Shown here piece by piece: positions 6,842-14,706 of a stretch of DNA of 18,027 nucleotides. Location of the stretch: NCBI GenBank assembly GCA_049684495.1, contig JBAVFZ010000182.1:1-18027 (forward strand). Reading direction: 5' to 3'. Positions within the stretch are counted from its first letter, which is position 1; the number at the start of each line of letters is the position of its first letter. The notes under the pieces are model-generated. The model ran no database searches. It had not been told where the DNA came from and saw only the letters and a program-made list of their open reading frames with translations. Source of the stretch: JAFGKK01 sp049684495. GTDB taxonomy: Bacteria; Chloroflexota; Anaerolineae; Anaerolineales; RBG-16-64-43. The position numbers were made by a program, and so were the translations under genes.

Positions 6842-7870
6842 ATGAAAAAAAGTGATTTCGACCGTTCTTCCTCCATTCTACAGGGAAAAACAGTGACAGA
6901 AAAAACGGCAATTCAACCTGCGGCTGTACCGCCCAGTGTGATGGAGATCCCTTGGCGCGAAAGGCTCCGGAGTTTTTGGCGCGCCGTTTGGAGGCACCGC
7001 ATCTTTTACATCCTCGTGCTTCCTCCTATCCTGTTTTTTATCATCTTCAAGTACTGGCCGCTGTGGAACGCCCAGATTGCTTTCAAGGATTTCAAGCCAC
7101 TCCTCGGAGTGGAAGGCAGCCCTTGGGTCGGGTTCAAGCACTTTATGACTTTTTTTAACTCCTATTATTTCACCCAGCTGATCGGGAACACCCTTTTCTT
7201 CAGCGTGGTCAAACTGATCCTCGGAATGCCGATGGCGATCATCCTCGCGATTGCGCTCTATGAAACCCGCTTCAATTTCTTCCGGTCCATGGTCCAGACC
7301 GGTGCCTACATTCCACACTTCCTTTCCTGGGTGATCATGTTCGGCGTGCTGCTGACGATGCTCTCCCCCAGCGAAGGCTTGTTCAACGAAATCATCAAGG
7401 CGACGGGAGGGAAGCCGATCGCCTTCCTCACCTCGCCGAAATATTTCCGCTGGGTGGTGATTCTTTCCGACATCTGGAAGGAGACCGGGTGGAGCACGAT
7501 TCTCTATTATGCGGCGCTGATGGGGATCGAAACGGCGCTCTTCGAGGCGGCCTCGGTCGATGGAGCTTCGCGCCTCCAGCGCATCTGGCACATCTCCCTC
7601 CCGGGGATCCTGCCGGTGATCATGATCGTGACGCTGCTCCGGCTGGGGCACATCCTGGACGCGGGTTTCAACGAGATCTTCGTGCTCTATTCCGTTCCGG
7701 TTTACAGCGTCAGCGACATCATCGACACCTGGGTCTACCGGCAGGGCATCCTGGATTTCCAATTCAGCCTGGCGACCGCGGTGGGGATGTTCAAGGGCGT
7801 GATCGGGCTGGTCCTGCTGGTCGTATCGAATGCGTTGGCCAAACGCTGGGCGCATTCCAGCCTGTACTGA
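6842..7870 (+). CDS. Sugar ABC transporter permease, LplB type
   Basis: This is an inner-membrane permease of 342 residues from the CUT1 carbohydrate ABC transporter family. Six transmembrane helices are visible, the first at about residues 53-70 (FYILVLPPILFFIIFKY). The cytoplasmic loop that docks the ATPase has the EAA signature at 235-256, EAASVDGASRLQRIWHISLPG. The region around YIPHFLSWVIMFG (156-168) is typical of the LplB subgroup, which imports complex uronide or oligosaccharide substrates. The polar N-terminus (1-50) is longer than usual, but the start has an excellent AAGGAGG eight bases upstream. It heads the operon, and the second permease begins 15 bases after its stop. It pairs with that permease and the binding lipoprotein. 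No ATPase gene accompanies them. Confidence 0.93.
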   Translation: MKKSDFDRSSSILQGKTVTEKTAIQPAAVPPSVMEIPWRERLRSFWRAVWRHRIFYILVLPPILFFIIFKYWPLWNAQIAFKDFKPLLGVEGSPWVGFKHFMTFFNSYYFTQLIGNTLFFSVVKLILGMPMAIILAIALYETRFNFFRSMVQTGAYIPHFLSWVIMFGVLLTMLSPSEGLFNEIIKATGGKPIAFLTSPKYFRWVVILSDIWKETGWSTILYYAALMGIETALFEAASVDGASRLQRIWHISLPGILPVIMIVTLLRLGHILDAGFNEIFVLYSVPVYSVSDIIDTWVYRQGILDFQFSLATAVGMFKGVIGLVLLVVSNALAKRWAHSSLY

Positions 7871-7885
7871 TCAGGAGAGATCTCC

Positions 7886-8764
7886 ATGCCTGTAAAATCG
7901 AGAGAAGAAATCATCTTTCAGGTACTGGTCAACGGGTTTCTGATTCTGGTCCTGCTCATCATCCTGCTTCCGCTTTGGCGGGTGGTGATGATGTCGGTCG
8001 AGCCGTTGGGGTATTCCGCGGAAGACTCCTCCTTTGGAATGCTCATTCCCCCCTGGCGATGGAGCTTCAACGCGTACGCTCAGCTTACCGGCCATCCGAG
8101 TTTTATCAAGGCGGTATGGAACAGCCTGCAGATTACGGTACTGGGAACCGCTCTCAGCCTTTTCCTTACCGTTCCGCTCGCGTACGTGCTCTCCATCCGG
8201 ACTCTTCCGGGCCGGAATATCCTCATTAATTTCATCCTGCTTACGTATCTGTTCAGCGCCGGAATGGTGCCGACCTACCTGGTGGTACACAAACTGGGGC
8301 TGATCGACCACCTGGCCGCCGTGTTCCTGCCGGTGGCGATCGGGGTTTACAACGTCCTGATCATGAAGGGATTTTTCGAGGGCCTGCCCGTCGAACTGCA
8401 AGAGGCGGCCCGACTCGACGGCGCCAGCGAATTGCAGGTGCTGGTTCAGGTCATCCTGCCGCTCTCCAAACCTATCCTGCTCACCATCGGATTATTCTAC
8501 GCCGTTTTTTTCTGGAACGAATTCTTTTACCCGATCCTGTACTTGAATAGCAACAATCTTATGCCGCTTCCCGTGCTCTTGCGCAACATCCTTATGGCGT
8601 CCAGTATGAACGAGTACGTGGAATTCGATGCCTTCAGCGCCGCTCCCGTGGAATCTCTCAAGGCAGCCAGTGTATTCATCACCATGCTGCCCATGGTGAT
8701 CGCCTACCCATTTATTCAGCGTTACTTCACCAAGAGCACGCTGACGGGTAGCGTGAAACAGTAA
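7886..8764 (+). CDS. Sugar ABC transporter permease, LplC/YtcP type
   Basis: This is the second CUT1 permease subunit, 292 residues, of normal family length. The first membrane helix is at about 13-31 (VLVNGFLILVLLIILLPLW), and five more follow. The EAA loop at 171-196 reads LQEAARLDGASELQVLVQVI and ends in LPLSKP. The phrase SAGMVPTYLVVHKLGLIDH (124-142) is characteristic of the LplC/YtcP subgroup. An AGGAGAG Shine-Dalgarno lies 8 bases before the start. It forms a heterodimer with the upstream permease and receives substrate from the lipoprotein encoded 93 bases downstream. The substrate is inferred from the neighbouring pectin enzymes to be oligogalacturonide or rhamnogalacturonan fragments. 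Confidence 0.93.
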   Translation: MPVKSREEIIFQVLVNGFLILVLLIILLPLWRVVMMSVEPLGYSAEDSSFGMLIPPWRWSFNAYAQLTGHPSFIKAVWNSLQITVLGTALSLFLTVPLAYVLSIRTLPGRNILINFILLTYLFSAGMVPTYLVVHKLGLIDHLAAVFLPVAIGVYNVLIMKGFFEGLPVELQEAARLDGASELQVLVQVILPLSKPILLTIGLFYAVFFWNEFFYPILYLNSNNLMPLPVLLRNILMASSMNEYVEFDAFSAAPVESLKAASVFITMLPMVIAYPFIQRYFTKSTLTGSVKQ

Positions 8765-8857
8765 GGAGGTGAATCGAAGATAACCCATCCGAGTTTGCCC
8801 GCATCCCATGCGTGAAGGTTTCCGGCACTCATTAAAACATCTCGAAGGAGGAATGGA

Positions 8858-10495
8858 ATGAGAAGCACATACAAGCGTTTGCTCCTGGCGGTCGTGCTCG
8901 TGGCGCTGTTCCTCAGCGCCTGCGGCACGGCGGCGACCACCGTCGCACCGACGGTCGCCCAGAATACGCTCGCCCCGTCGGAAATTCCGCTGACTCCGAC
9001 GCCGACCGAAATCCAGCCCGCGACCATCTCGTTGTGGGCGGCCGGACGGGTTACCGAAGCCGCGCCCCCGCCGGAAGACTGGGTCGCCTACTCGATCATC
9101 AAGGAAAAGCTGAAGATCACGCTGAACCTGGTGCTCGTGCCGGGCGATGTCGCCGAGCAAAACACCAAGATCAATACGGCGGCCGCCGCCAATGATCTGC
9201 CCGACATCTTCTTTGTCAACCGCGATGTCTGGTACAAACTGGTGGGTGAAGGCCTGGTCGCGAAGGTCGACGATCTGCTCCCGCTCATGCCGACCCGCAC
9301 CGCAACCCACTACAGCGACCCGAACCGCAACCGGATCGTCACCGTCGACGGCGCCATGTACGGCCTGCCGGATCAGGGCCAGATCCCGACCACCGATGGT
9401 CTGGTGATCCGCAAGGACTGGCTGGATAAGCTCGGACTGGCGATGCCCAAGACCGTCGATGAACTGATCGCGGTGGCGAAGGCCTTCACCGAAAATGATC
9501 CGGACGGAAACGGCAAAAAAGACACTTACGGCTTCGGCGCCTTTGTCGAAAACGCGGGCGTCCCCGAAACCGGCCTTGGCCGGCGGTGGGATACCATTAT
9601 GGGCGCCTTCGGCGTGTCCGGCACCTTCAACGTCACGCAGGATGCGTTCGGCCTGAACGTCCGCAACGCCAATTACATGGACGCCCTGAAAGCCGTCAAG
9701 CAGATCATCGATGGCGGCTACATCGATCCGGACTGGCCGACCCTCAAAAAGGACGAGTTCCGCGCGCGCTGGAAGCAGGGCAAGTGGGGCATCATGCGCG
9801 AGAACTTCGCCGCCCTCTCGACCAAATCCAACTACGCGGATTTCGACAAGAATTTCCCCGACGGCGAATGGGTCGTTTTAGCCCCGCCGACCGGACCGGG
9901 AGGAATGAGCTCGGAAGGCCTGGCGATCCAATCGGCGCGCATCTATGCCGTCTCGCAGAAGGCGATCGACGAGGGCAAGGGACCGGCCATCGCCCGCCTG
10001 CTCGACTGGATGGCCGGCGATGAAGGCTACTATCTGCTGGCCTTCGGCGTGAAGGGCGAGAACTACAACCTGGACGCCAACGGCTTCATCACCCTGGATG
10101 GCATCGCCAAGGAAAAGCAATGGACCGCCAAAGAGATGCAGCCGCTGACCCAGCTGGCCAACATGGTCTACATCTTCTCCGACGTGGAAATGAAGGCCCG
10201 CTATCCCGAGTACCAGAGCGCCAACGGCCGTACGATGAAGCCGCTTGACTTCCTGGCCGGCTTCACCGCGTTGCCCTGGACGGAATGCACCGCCGCGGCG
10301 ATCATCAACCCGCCCGGCAACTGGACCGATTTCAGCCGCTTCTACAACGAAGGGCTGATGGGGTTCGCCTTGGGCACGACCGAACTCACCCAGGAAAATT
10401 GGGATGCGTTCATCGCCCAACTGGACGCTTTCGATGCGAAGGGCTGGGAAGCGTCCGCCAGGGAAACACTGACGTCCGCCGGTTTCCTCAAGTAA
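8858..10495 (+). CDS. Extracellular solute-binding lipoprotein of the sugar ABC transporter
   Basis: This is the substrate-capture protein of the transporter, 545 residues, within the range of LplA-type binding proteins. A basic N-terminus and hydrophobic stretch end in the lipobox LSAC (19-22), so the protein should be cleaved and lipidated at Cys22. An Ala/Thr/Pro-rich linker (23-53) follows, as is usual for surface lipoproteins of Chloroflexota and Gram-positives. The mature part has the family features NDLPDIFFVNRD, YGLPDQGQ and an EF-hand-like calcium site DPDGNGKKDTYGFG (about 209-222). AAGGAGG precedes the start. The permease genes are directly upstream and a GH4 enzyme gene directly downstream, matching the gene content of B. 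subtilis lplABCD. The ligand is probably an unsaturated or saturated uronide oligosaccharide, by context only. Confidence 0.92.
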   Translation: MRSTYKRLLLAVVLVALFLSACGTAATTVAPTVAQNTLAPSEIPLTPTPTEIQPATISLWAAGRVTEAAPPPEDWVAYSIIKEKLKITLNLVLVPGDVAEQNTKINTAAAANDLPDIFFVNRDVWYKLVGEGLVAKVDDLLPLMPTRTATHYSDPNRNRIVTVDGAMYGLPDQGQIPTTDGLVIRKDWLDKLGLAMPKTVDELIAVAKAFTENDPDGNGKKDTYGFGAFVENAGVPETGLGRRWDTIMGAFGVSGTFNVTQDAFGLNVRNANYMDALKAVKQIIDGGYIDPDWPTLKKDEFRARWKQGKWGIMRENFAALSTKSNYADFDKNFPDGEWVVLAPPTGPGGMSSEGLAIQSARIYAVSQKAIDEGKGPAIARLLDWMAGDEGYYLLAFGVKGENYNLDANGFITLDGIAKEKQWTAKEMQPLTQLANMVYIFSDVEMKARYPEYQSANGRTMKPLDFLAGFTALPWTECTAAAIINPPGNWTDFSRFYNEGLMGFALGTTELTQENWDAFIAQLDAFDAKGWEASARETLTSAGFLK

Positions 10496-10523
10496 CATAC
10501 CCCGGCACGCATTTCCTCATCTC

Positions 10524-10556
10524 GTACGTTGGGCGGCCTTGTGCCGCCCAACGTAC
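10524..10556. repeat. Perfect 14-base-pair hairpin between binding protein and GH4 genes
   Basis: Arms 10524-10537 and 10543-10556 are exact inverted repeats around a 5-base loop. No T-tract follows, so full termination is not expected. In transport operons such hairpins often protect the 3' end of the upstream message, raising binding-protein yield over the downstream enzymes. A dispersed repeat origin is also possible. Confidence 0.75.
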
Positions 10557-10581
10557 AGATGGAACCGGAGGATCGGAACGC

Positions 10582-11976
10582 ATGGCCGCCACGGAACTGA
10601 AGATCGCCTATATCGGGGGAGGGAGCCGCGATTGGGCCCGCAAGCTGATGCTCGACCTTGCGCGCTGCCCGGACCTCGGCGGCCGAATGGCGCTCTACGA
10701 CATCGATGGGGACTCCGCGCGGCTGAACGAAGAGCTGGGCAACTGGCTGCAAGCCCGGCCGGGCGTGGTCTCCCGCTGGAAATACGAGACGGTTTCCACC
10801 CTGGACGAAGCGCTCCGCGGGGCGGATTTCGTGGTTATCTCCATCCAGCCGGGCCCGCTTGAACTTATGGCGCAGGAAATCGCCATCGCCGAGGAATATG
10901 GAATGTACTTCCCGGTCGGCGATACCACCGGCGCACCGGGATTGAACCGCGGACTCCGATCGGTGGTGACCTATGCGGGATTCGCCGAGGCCATCGTAAA
11001 GACTTGCCCGGAAGCTTGGGTCATCAATTACACCAATCCGATGTCGATCTGCACCCGCACGCTGGCAAAGCTCGCGCCGGGATTGAAAGTGTTCGGCTGC
11101 TGCCACGAAGTTTTCAACACGCAAAAGATGCTTGCGGATCTGGTCAGCCGTTATTGGGGTATTTCCCCCGCGCCGGACCGCCGCGAGATGAACTGCAATG
11201 TGATCGGCATCAACCACTTTACATGGATCGACCGTTGCCAATACCAGGGACGGGATGTGCTGGAACTCATGCGGCACCATATCGCACAGCCCGGGACGGT
11301 CCGCGCGTTTTCCCGGGCTGAAGTGGAAGGCTTCCACGATTGGTTTCACAGCACGGATCAGATCAAATACGCCCTCCTCCCGCGCTTCGGGATTCTGGCG
11401 GCCGCCGGCGACCGCCATCTGGTGGAGTTCCTGCCGGGCTTCACCCGCTCCATCGACGGCCTGTTCCGCTGGGGAATCATCCGCACGCCGGTCTCCTACC
11501 GGATCGAACGCTGGCGCGCCGCTCCACAAAAAACGCGCGACCTGATGGCGGGCCGCACGCCGCTGGAATTGAGAGGAAGCGGGGAGGAAGGCGTGCAGCA
11601 GATCAAAGCGCTTGTGGGTTTGGGGGAATGGAACTCCAACGTCAACCTGCCCAATCGGGGGCAGATCGCCAATTTGCCCTTGGGTGCCGTTGTGGAAACC
11701 AATGCTCATTTCGGGCGCGACGAAATCCGCCCGCTGACTGCCGGTTCGCTGCCGCCGGGTCTGGCACCGCTCATCGCCCGGCATGCCGCGAACCAGGAAT
11801 TGATCATCGACGCCGCGCTGACCAATGCGCCGGACCTGGCGTTCCAGGCCATGTATCTGGATCCGGCCAACAGGCTGGATGTGGATGACACCTGGAAAAT
11901 GTTCCGCCGCATGGCGGCGGTCAACCGGGATTTCCTCCCGGATTGGAAGCTCCCCGGTCCGGAGAGGATTGAGTAG
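10582..11976 (+). CDS. lplD: GH4 alpha-galacturonidase
   Basis: This cytoplasmic glycosidase of family GH4 (464 residues) uses NAD+ and a divalent metal to cleave alpha-linked galacturonate by an oxidation-elimination mechanism. The nucleotide-binding loop is IAYIGGGSRDW (8-18). The specificity motif is CHEV (174-177), which I recall as the signature of LplD-type alpha-galacturonidases, with Cys174 as a metal ligand. GINHFTW (209-215) carries the conserved histidine. NPMSICTRTL (152-161) is the usual GH4 segment. The start at 10582 has GGAGG (10567-10571) ten bases upstream; longer in-frame readings run into the binding-protein gene in another frame and are not real. It probably trims galacturonate from imported oligomers. 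Exact linkage preference is unknown. Confidence 0.9.
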   Translation: MAATELKIAYIGGGSRDWARKLMLDLARCPDLGGRMALYDIDGDSARLNEELGNWLQARPGVVSRWKYETVSTLDEALRGADFVVISIQPGPLELMAQEIAIAEEYGMYFPVGDTTGAPGLNRGLRSVVTYAGFAEAIVKTCPEAWVINYTNPMSICTRTLAKLAPGLKVFGCCHEVFNTQKMLADLVSRYWGISPAPDRREMNCNVIGINHFTWIDRCQYQGRDVLELMRHHIAQPGTVRAFSRAEVEGFHDWFHSTDQIKYALLPRFGILAAAGDRHLVEFLPGFTRSIDGLFRWGIIRTPVSYRIERWRAAPQKTRDLMAGRTPLELRGSGEEGVQQIKALVGLGEWNSNVNLPNRGQIANLPLGAVVETNAHFGRDEIRPLTAGSLPPGLAPLIARHAANQELIIDAALTNAPDLAFQAMYLDPANRLDVDDTWKMFRRMAAVNRDFLPDWKLPGPERIE

Positions 11977-13158
11977 GTGCGCGGAACGGAAATGGAAACG
12001 CCGCGGAAGGATCCCGCTCGGAATATGGAGAACAAGACGAACGCCCCTAATCCCGTTTGGTCCGTCCGGATATCGGATTCGGTTCTCCGCCGCTACTCCG
12101 CGGACCGGACGCGCTGGCATTACGAGGAAGGGCTGGTGGTGAAAGCCGTTGCGGATACCGCGGCCGCCGCCGGCGATGAACGCCTGAGCCGGTTTGTGCG
12201 GGATTGGGTGGATCTGTGGGTGACGCCCGACGGAGACATCCGCACCTACCGGATCGACGAGTTCAACCTGGATCAAATCTATCCGGGGCGGCTGTTGTTC
12301 CCCATCCTGCGGCAGACGGGCGGGCAGCGCTACCGCCAGGCGATCGAGCTGCTGCGGGAACAACTTCGCCGCCAGCCGCGGACGAAGAGCGGCGGGTTCT
12401 GGCACAAACAGATTTATCCGGACCAGATGTGGCTGGACGGAATTTATATGGCCGGGCCGTTCTATGCCGAGTACGCATCGTGGTTCGGCGACGGCGAGGT
12501 TTTCGACGACATCACAGCCCAGATCGCTTTGATCGAAAAACAGACCCGCGATCCGAACACCGGACTTTTGTATCACGGCTGGGACGAAAGCCGAAAGCAG
12601 CGATGGGCTTCCTCCGGAACCGGTTGCTCGCCGAATTTTTGGGGGCGGGGGATGGGATGGTTCGCGATGGCAATCGCGGATGTGTTGGATTATTTTCCGG
12701 CCGGCCATGCCGGACGGCCGGTCCTGACCGATATCCTGAGCCGCACCGCGCAGGCGGTCGCGCGCGTGCAGGATCCCGATTCCGGGCTTTGGTACCAGGT
12801 TCTCGACCGGGCCGGCAGCCCGGGGAACTACCAGGAATCTTCCGCATCCGCCATGTTCGCTTATGCGTTCGCCAAGGGAGTGCGCAAAGGCCTGCTCTCT
12901 CCGGAATACCTGGATGCCGGAAGCAAGGCTTTTCACGGTCTGTTGGATCGCCAGGTCATTCACGAGGCGGACGGTAGTTGGTCGCTGAATGGGATTTGCT
13001 CCGTCGCCGGACTGGGCGGAGAGCCGTACCGGGATGGCTCCTACGGATACTACACGGGAGAGAAGGTGGCGACCAACGACCCGAAGGGCGTCGGGGCTTT
13101 CATCCTGGCGGGATTGGAATTGGAAGCGGCAGATTCGCAAAAGCGCGCGCAGGAGTAA
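11977..13158 (+). CDS. GH105 unsaturated rhamnogalacturonyl/galacturonyl hydrolase
   Basis: This cytoplasmic alpha/alpha-barrel enzyme of 393 residues hydrolyses the unsaturated uronate left at the non-reducing end by pectin or rhamnogalacturonan lyases. The catalytic aspartate lies in MWLDGIYM (Asp154). Conserved YHGWDESRKQRWASS (199-213), the WGRGMGW loop (222-229), LWYQVLD (271-277) and NYQESSASAMFAYAF (284-298) match the YteR/YesR family. The GTG at 11977 directly follows the GH4 stop and has GGAGAGG (11961-11967) at good distance. ATG 11992 and ATG 12025 are alternatives, and the real domain begins near residue 33. No signal peptide is present. Tight coupling to GH4 and GH28 points to intracellular processing. 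The choice between homogalacturonan and RG-I fragments cannot be made from sequence alone. Confidence 0.92.
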   Translation: MRGTEMETPRKDPARNMENKTNAPNPVWSVRISDSVLRRYSADRTRWHYEEGLVVKAVADTAAAAGDERLSRFVRDWVDLWVTPDGDIRTYRIDEFNLDQIYPGRLLFPILRQTGGQRYRQAIELLREQLRRQPRTKSGGFWHKQIYPDQMWLDGIYMAGPFYAEYASWFGDGEVFDDITAQIALIEKQTRDPNTGLLYHGWDESRKQRWASSGTGCSPNFWGRGMGWFAMAIADVLDYFPAGHAGRPVLTDILSRTAQAVARVQDPDSGLWYQVLDRAGSPGNYQESSASAMFAYAFAKGVRKGLLSPEYLDAGSKAFHGLLDRQVIHEADGSWSLNGICSVAGLGGEPYRDGSYGYYTGEKVATNDPKGVGAFILAGLELEAADSQKRAQE

Positions 13159-13161
13159 CGG

Positions 13162-14706
13162 ATGGCTCTGACATCCGAGGTCTTTTCGCAAAAAACATTT
13201 TTCAACGTCCGGGATTTCGGCGCGGTCGGCGACGGCCGCACCGTGGAGACTTGCGCTCTGCAGTCGGCCATCGATGCCTGCCGCGCGCAGGGCGGCGGGA
13301 TGGTGTTTTTCCCGGCCGGTCAATATTTGACGGGATCGCTCTCCCTGCGGGATGATATCCACCTGCAGTTGGATGCCGGTGCCACGCTATTGGGCAGCGA
13401 AAATCCCGAGGATTATCCGGTCATCAGCCATCGCTGGGAGGGCGCGGAGCAGGAGACGTACGCGCCGCTCCTGACGGGACGGAATCTCAGGAATATCACC
13501 GTCTCCGGCCGCGGGCGGATCGATGGACAGGGCGGCGTTTGGTGGCGGCGGCATGCAGAGAAAACGCTTAACTATCCGCGACCGCGCCTGATCTCCTTCG
13601 CGGATTGCGAACACGTACTCATCGAAGGCGTAACCCTGGTCAATTCGCCCAGTTGGACGATCAATCCGGTGCGCTGCACCGATCTGGCGGTGCGGGGCGT
13701 GACGATCGTCAACCCCCCGGATTCCCCGAATACCGACGGGATCAATCCGGATTCCTGCCAGAACGTGCGCATCTCGGATTGCTACGTGAGCGCGGGTGAC
13801 GACTGCATCACACTCAAAGCGGGCAACGAAGCGGAGCACCCGGACCGGCGCGCGCCCTGCCGCGACATCACCATCGTCAATTGCACTCTGGCGCACGGGC
13901 ACGGCGGCGTGGTGATCGGCAGCGAAATGAACGGCGGCGTGCAGAACGTCGTCATCTCCAATTGCGTGTTCACCGGCACCGACCGCGGCATCCGGCTGAA
14001 ATCCCGCCGCGGACGCGGCGGCATCGTCGAAGATATCCGCGCCAGCAACCTGATCATGACCGACGTCTTGTGCCCGTTTACCATGAACCTGTATTACGGA
14101 TGCGGCGCGTGGGGGGATCCGGTGGTCTCCGACAAGCGGCCCCAGCCGCGCAACGAAGGCACCCCGCGCTTCCGCCGCATCCACCTGAGCCACATCACCG
14201 CCCGCGGGGTGAAATACACCGCCGGGTTCTTCTATGGGCTGCCCGAAATGCCGGCCGAGGAAATCTCCCTGAGCGATCTTTCGATCAGCCTGGCGGCCGG
14301 AACGGAAGGCGGATACCCGGAAATGGCCGACGGCCTGGAAAGGATGCAACAGGCGGGATTCTTCATACGGAACGTCAAAGGCCTGACCCTCGAGCATATA
14401 GAGATCGACGGGCAGACCGGCCCGGCATTCCGGTTGTTCGACATCGAGGGCGGAAGGATCGGCGCCTGCGGCACTTCCACGCCGAATCCCGGGTCACCGG
14501 TAATGCACCTGAACAACGTATCCCAGACACTGATCCACTCCTGCCGGACTGCGCCGGGGACCGATGTGTTCCTGCGCGTGGAGGGAGCCCGGACCGGGAA
14601 AATCACGCTGACCGGCAACGACCTGAGCCAGGTGCGGCGGGTGCTCGATGTCGCGGACGACGTGCCGCCCGGCTCGGTCGATCGGGATTCCTGCGGAGAA
14701 GGATGA
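13162..14706 (+). CDS. GH28 polygalacturonase, cytoplasmic
   Basis: This inverting glycosidase with a right-handed beta-helix fold (514 residues) hydrolyses alpha-1,4-galacturonan or rhamnogalacturonan. Residues 14-85 carry the entry region FNVRDFGAVGDGRTV with YLTGSLSLRDDIHLQLD. All four family motifs are intact: NTDG (190-193), the catalytic pair DD (213-214), GHG (246-248) and RLK (278-280). No signal peptide is present, so it should act on imported oligomers, probably as an exo-enzyme. The start is three bases after the GH105 stop, with AGGAG overlapping that stop, and its own TGA overlaps the ATG of the esterase gene, so translation is coupled throughout. Exo-polygalacturonase and rhamnogalacturonase specificities are both possible. 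Confidence 0.93.
   Translation: MALTSEVFSQKTFFNVRDFGAVGDGRTVETCALQSAIDACRAQGGGMVFFPAGQYLTGSLSLRDDIHLQLDAGATLLGSENPEDYPVISHRWEGAEQETYAPLLTGRNLRNITVSGRGRIDGQGGVWWRRHAEKTLNYPRPRLISFADCEHVLIEGVTLVNSPSWTINPVRCTDLAVRGVTIVNPPDSPNTDGINPDSCQNVRISDCYVSAGDDCITLKAGNEAEHPDRRAPCRDITIVNCTLAHGHGGVVIGSEMNGGVQNVVISNCVFTGTDRGIRLKSRRGRGGIVEDIRASNLIMTDVLCPFTMNLYYGCGAWGDPVVSDKRPQPRNEGTPRFRRIHLSHITARGVKYTAGFFYGLPEMPAEEISLSDLSISLAAGTEGGYPEMADGLERMQQAGFFIRNVKGLTLEHIEIDGQTGPAFRLFDIEGGRIGACGTSTPNPGSPVMHLNNVSQTLIHSCRTAPGTDVFLRVEGARTGKITLTGNDLSQVRRVLDVADDVPPGSVDRDSCGEG

Noticed and set aside
8763..8783. Shine-Dalgarno-like site with a tiny frame GTG-AAT-CGA-AGA-TAA after the second permease
   Set aside because: The GTG overlaps the AGGAGG itself, too close for initiation, and no leader-peptide logic is visible.
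10285..11976. Longer 563-codon reading of the GH4 gene
   Set aside because: The upstream part overlaps the binding-protein gene in another frame and crosses the hairpin. GH4 homology begins right after ATG 10582 with its Shine-Dalgarno.
10342..13362. Minus-strand open frame of 1006 codons
   Set aside because: It lies opposite the binding-protein, GH4, GH105 and GH28 genes, has no recognisable domain, and is explained by high-GC codon bias.
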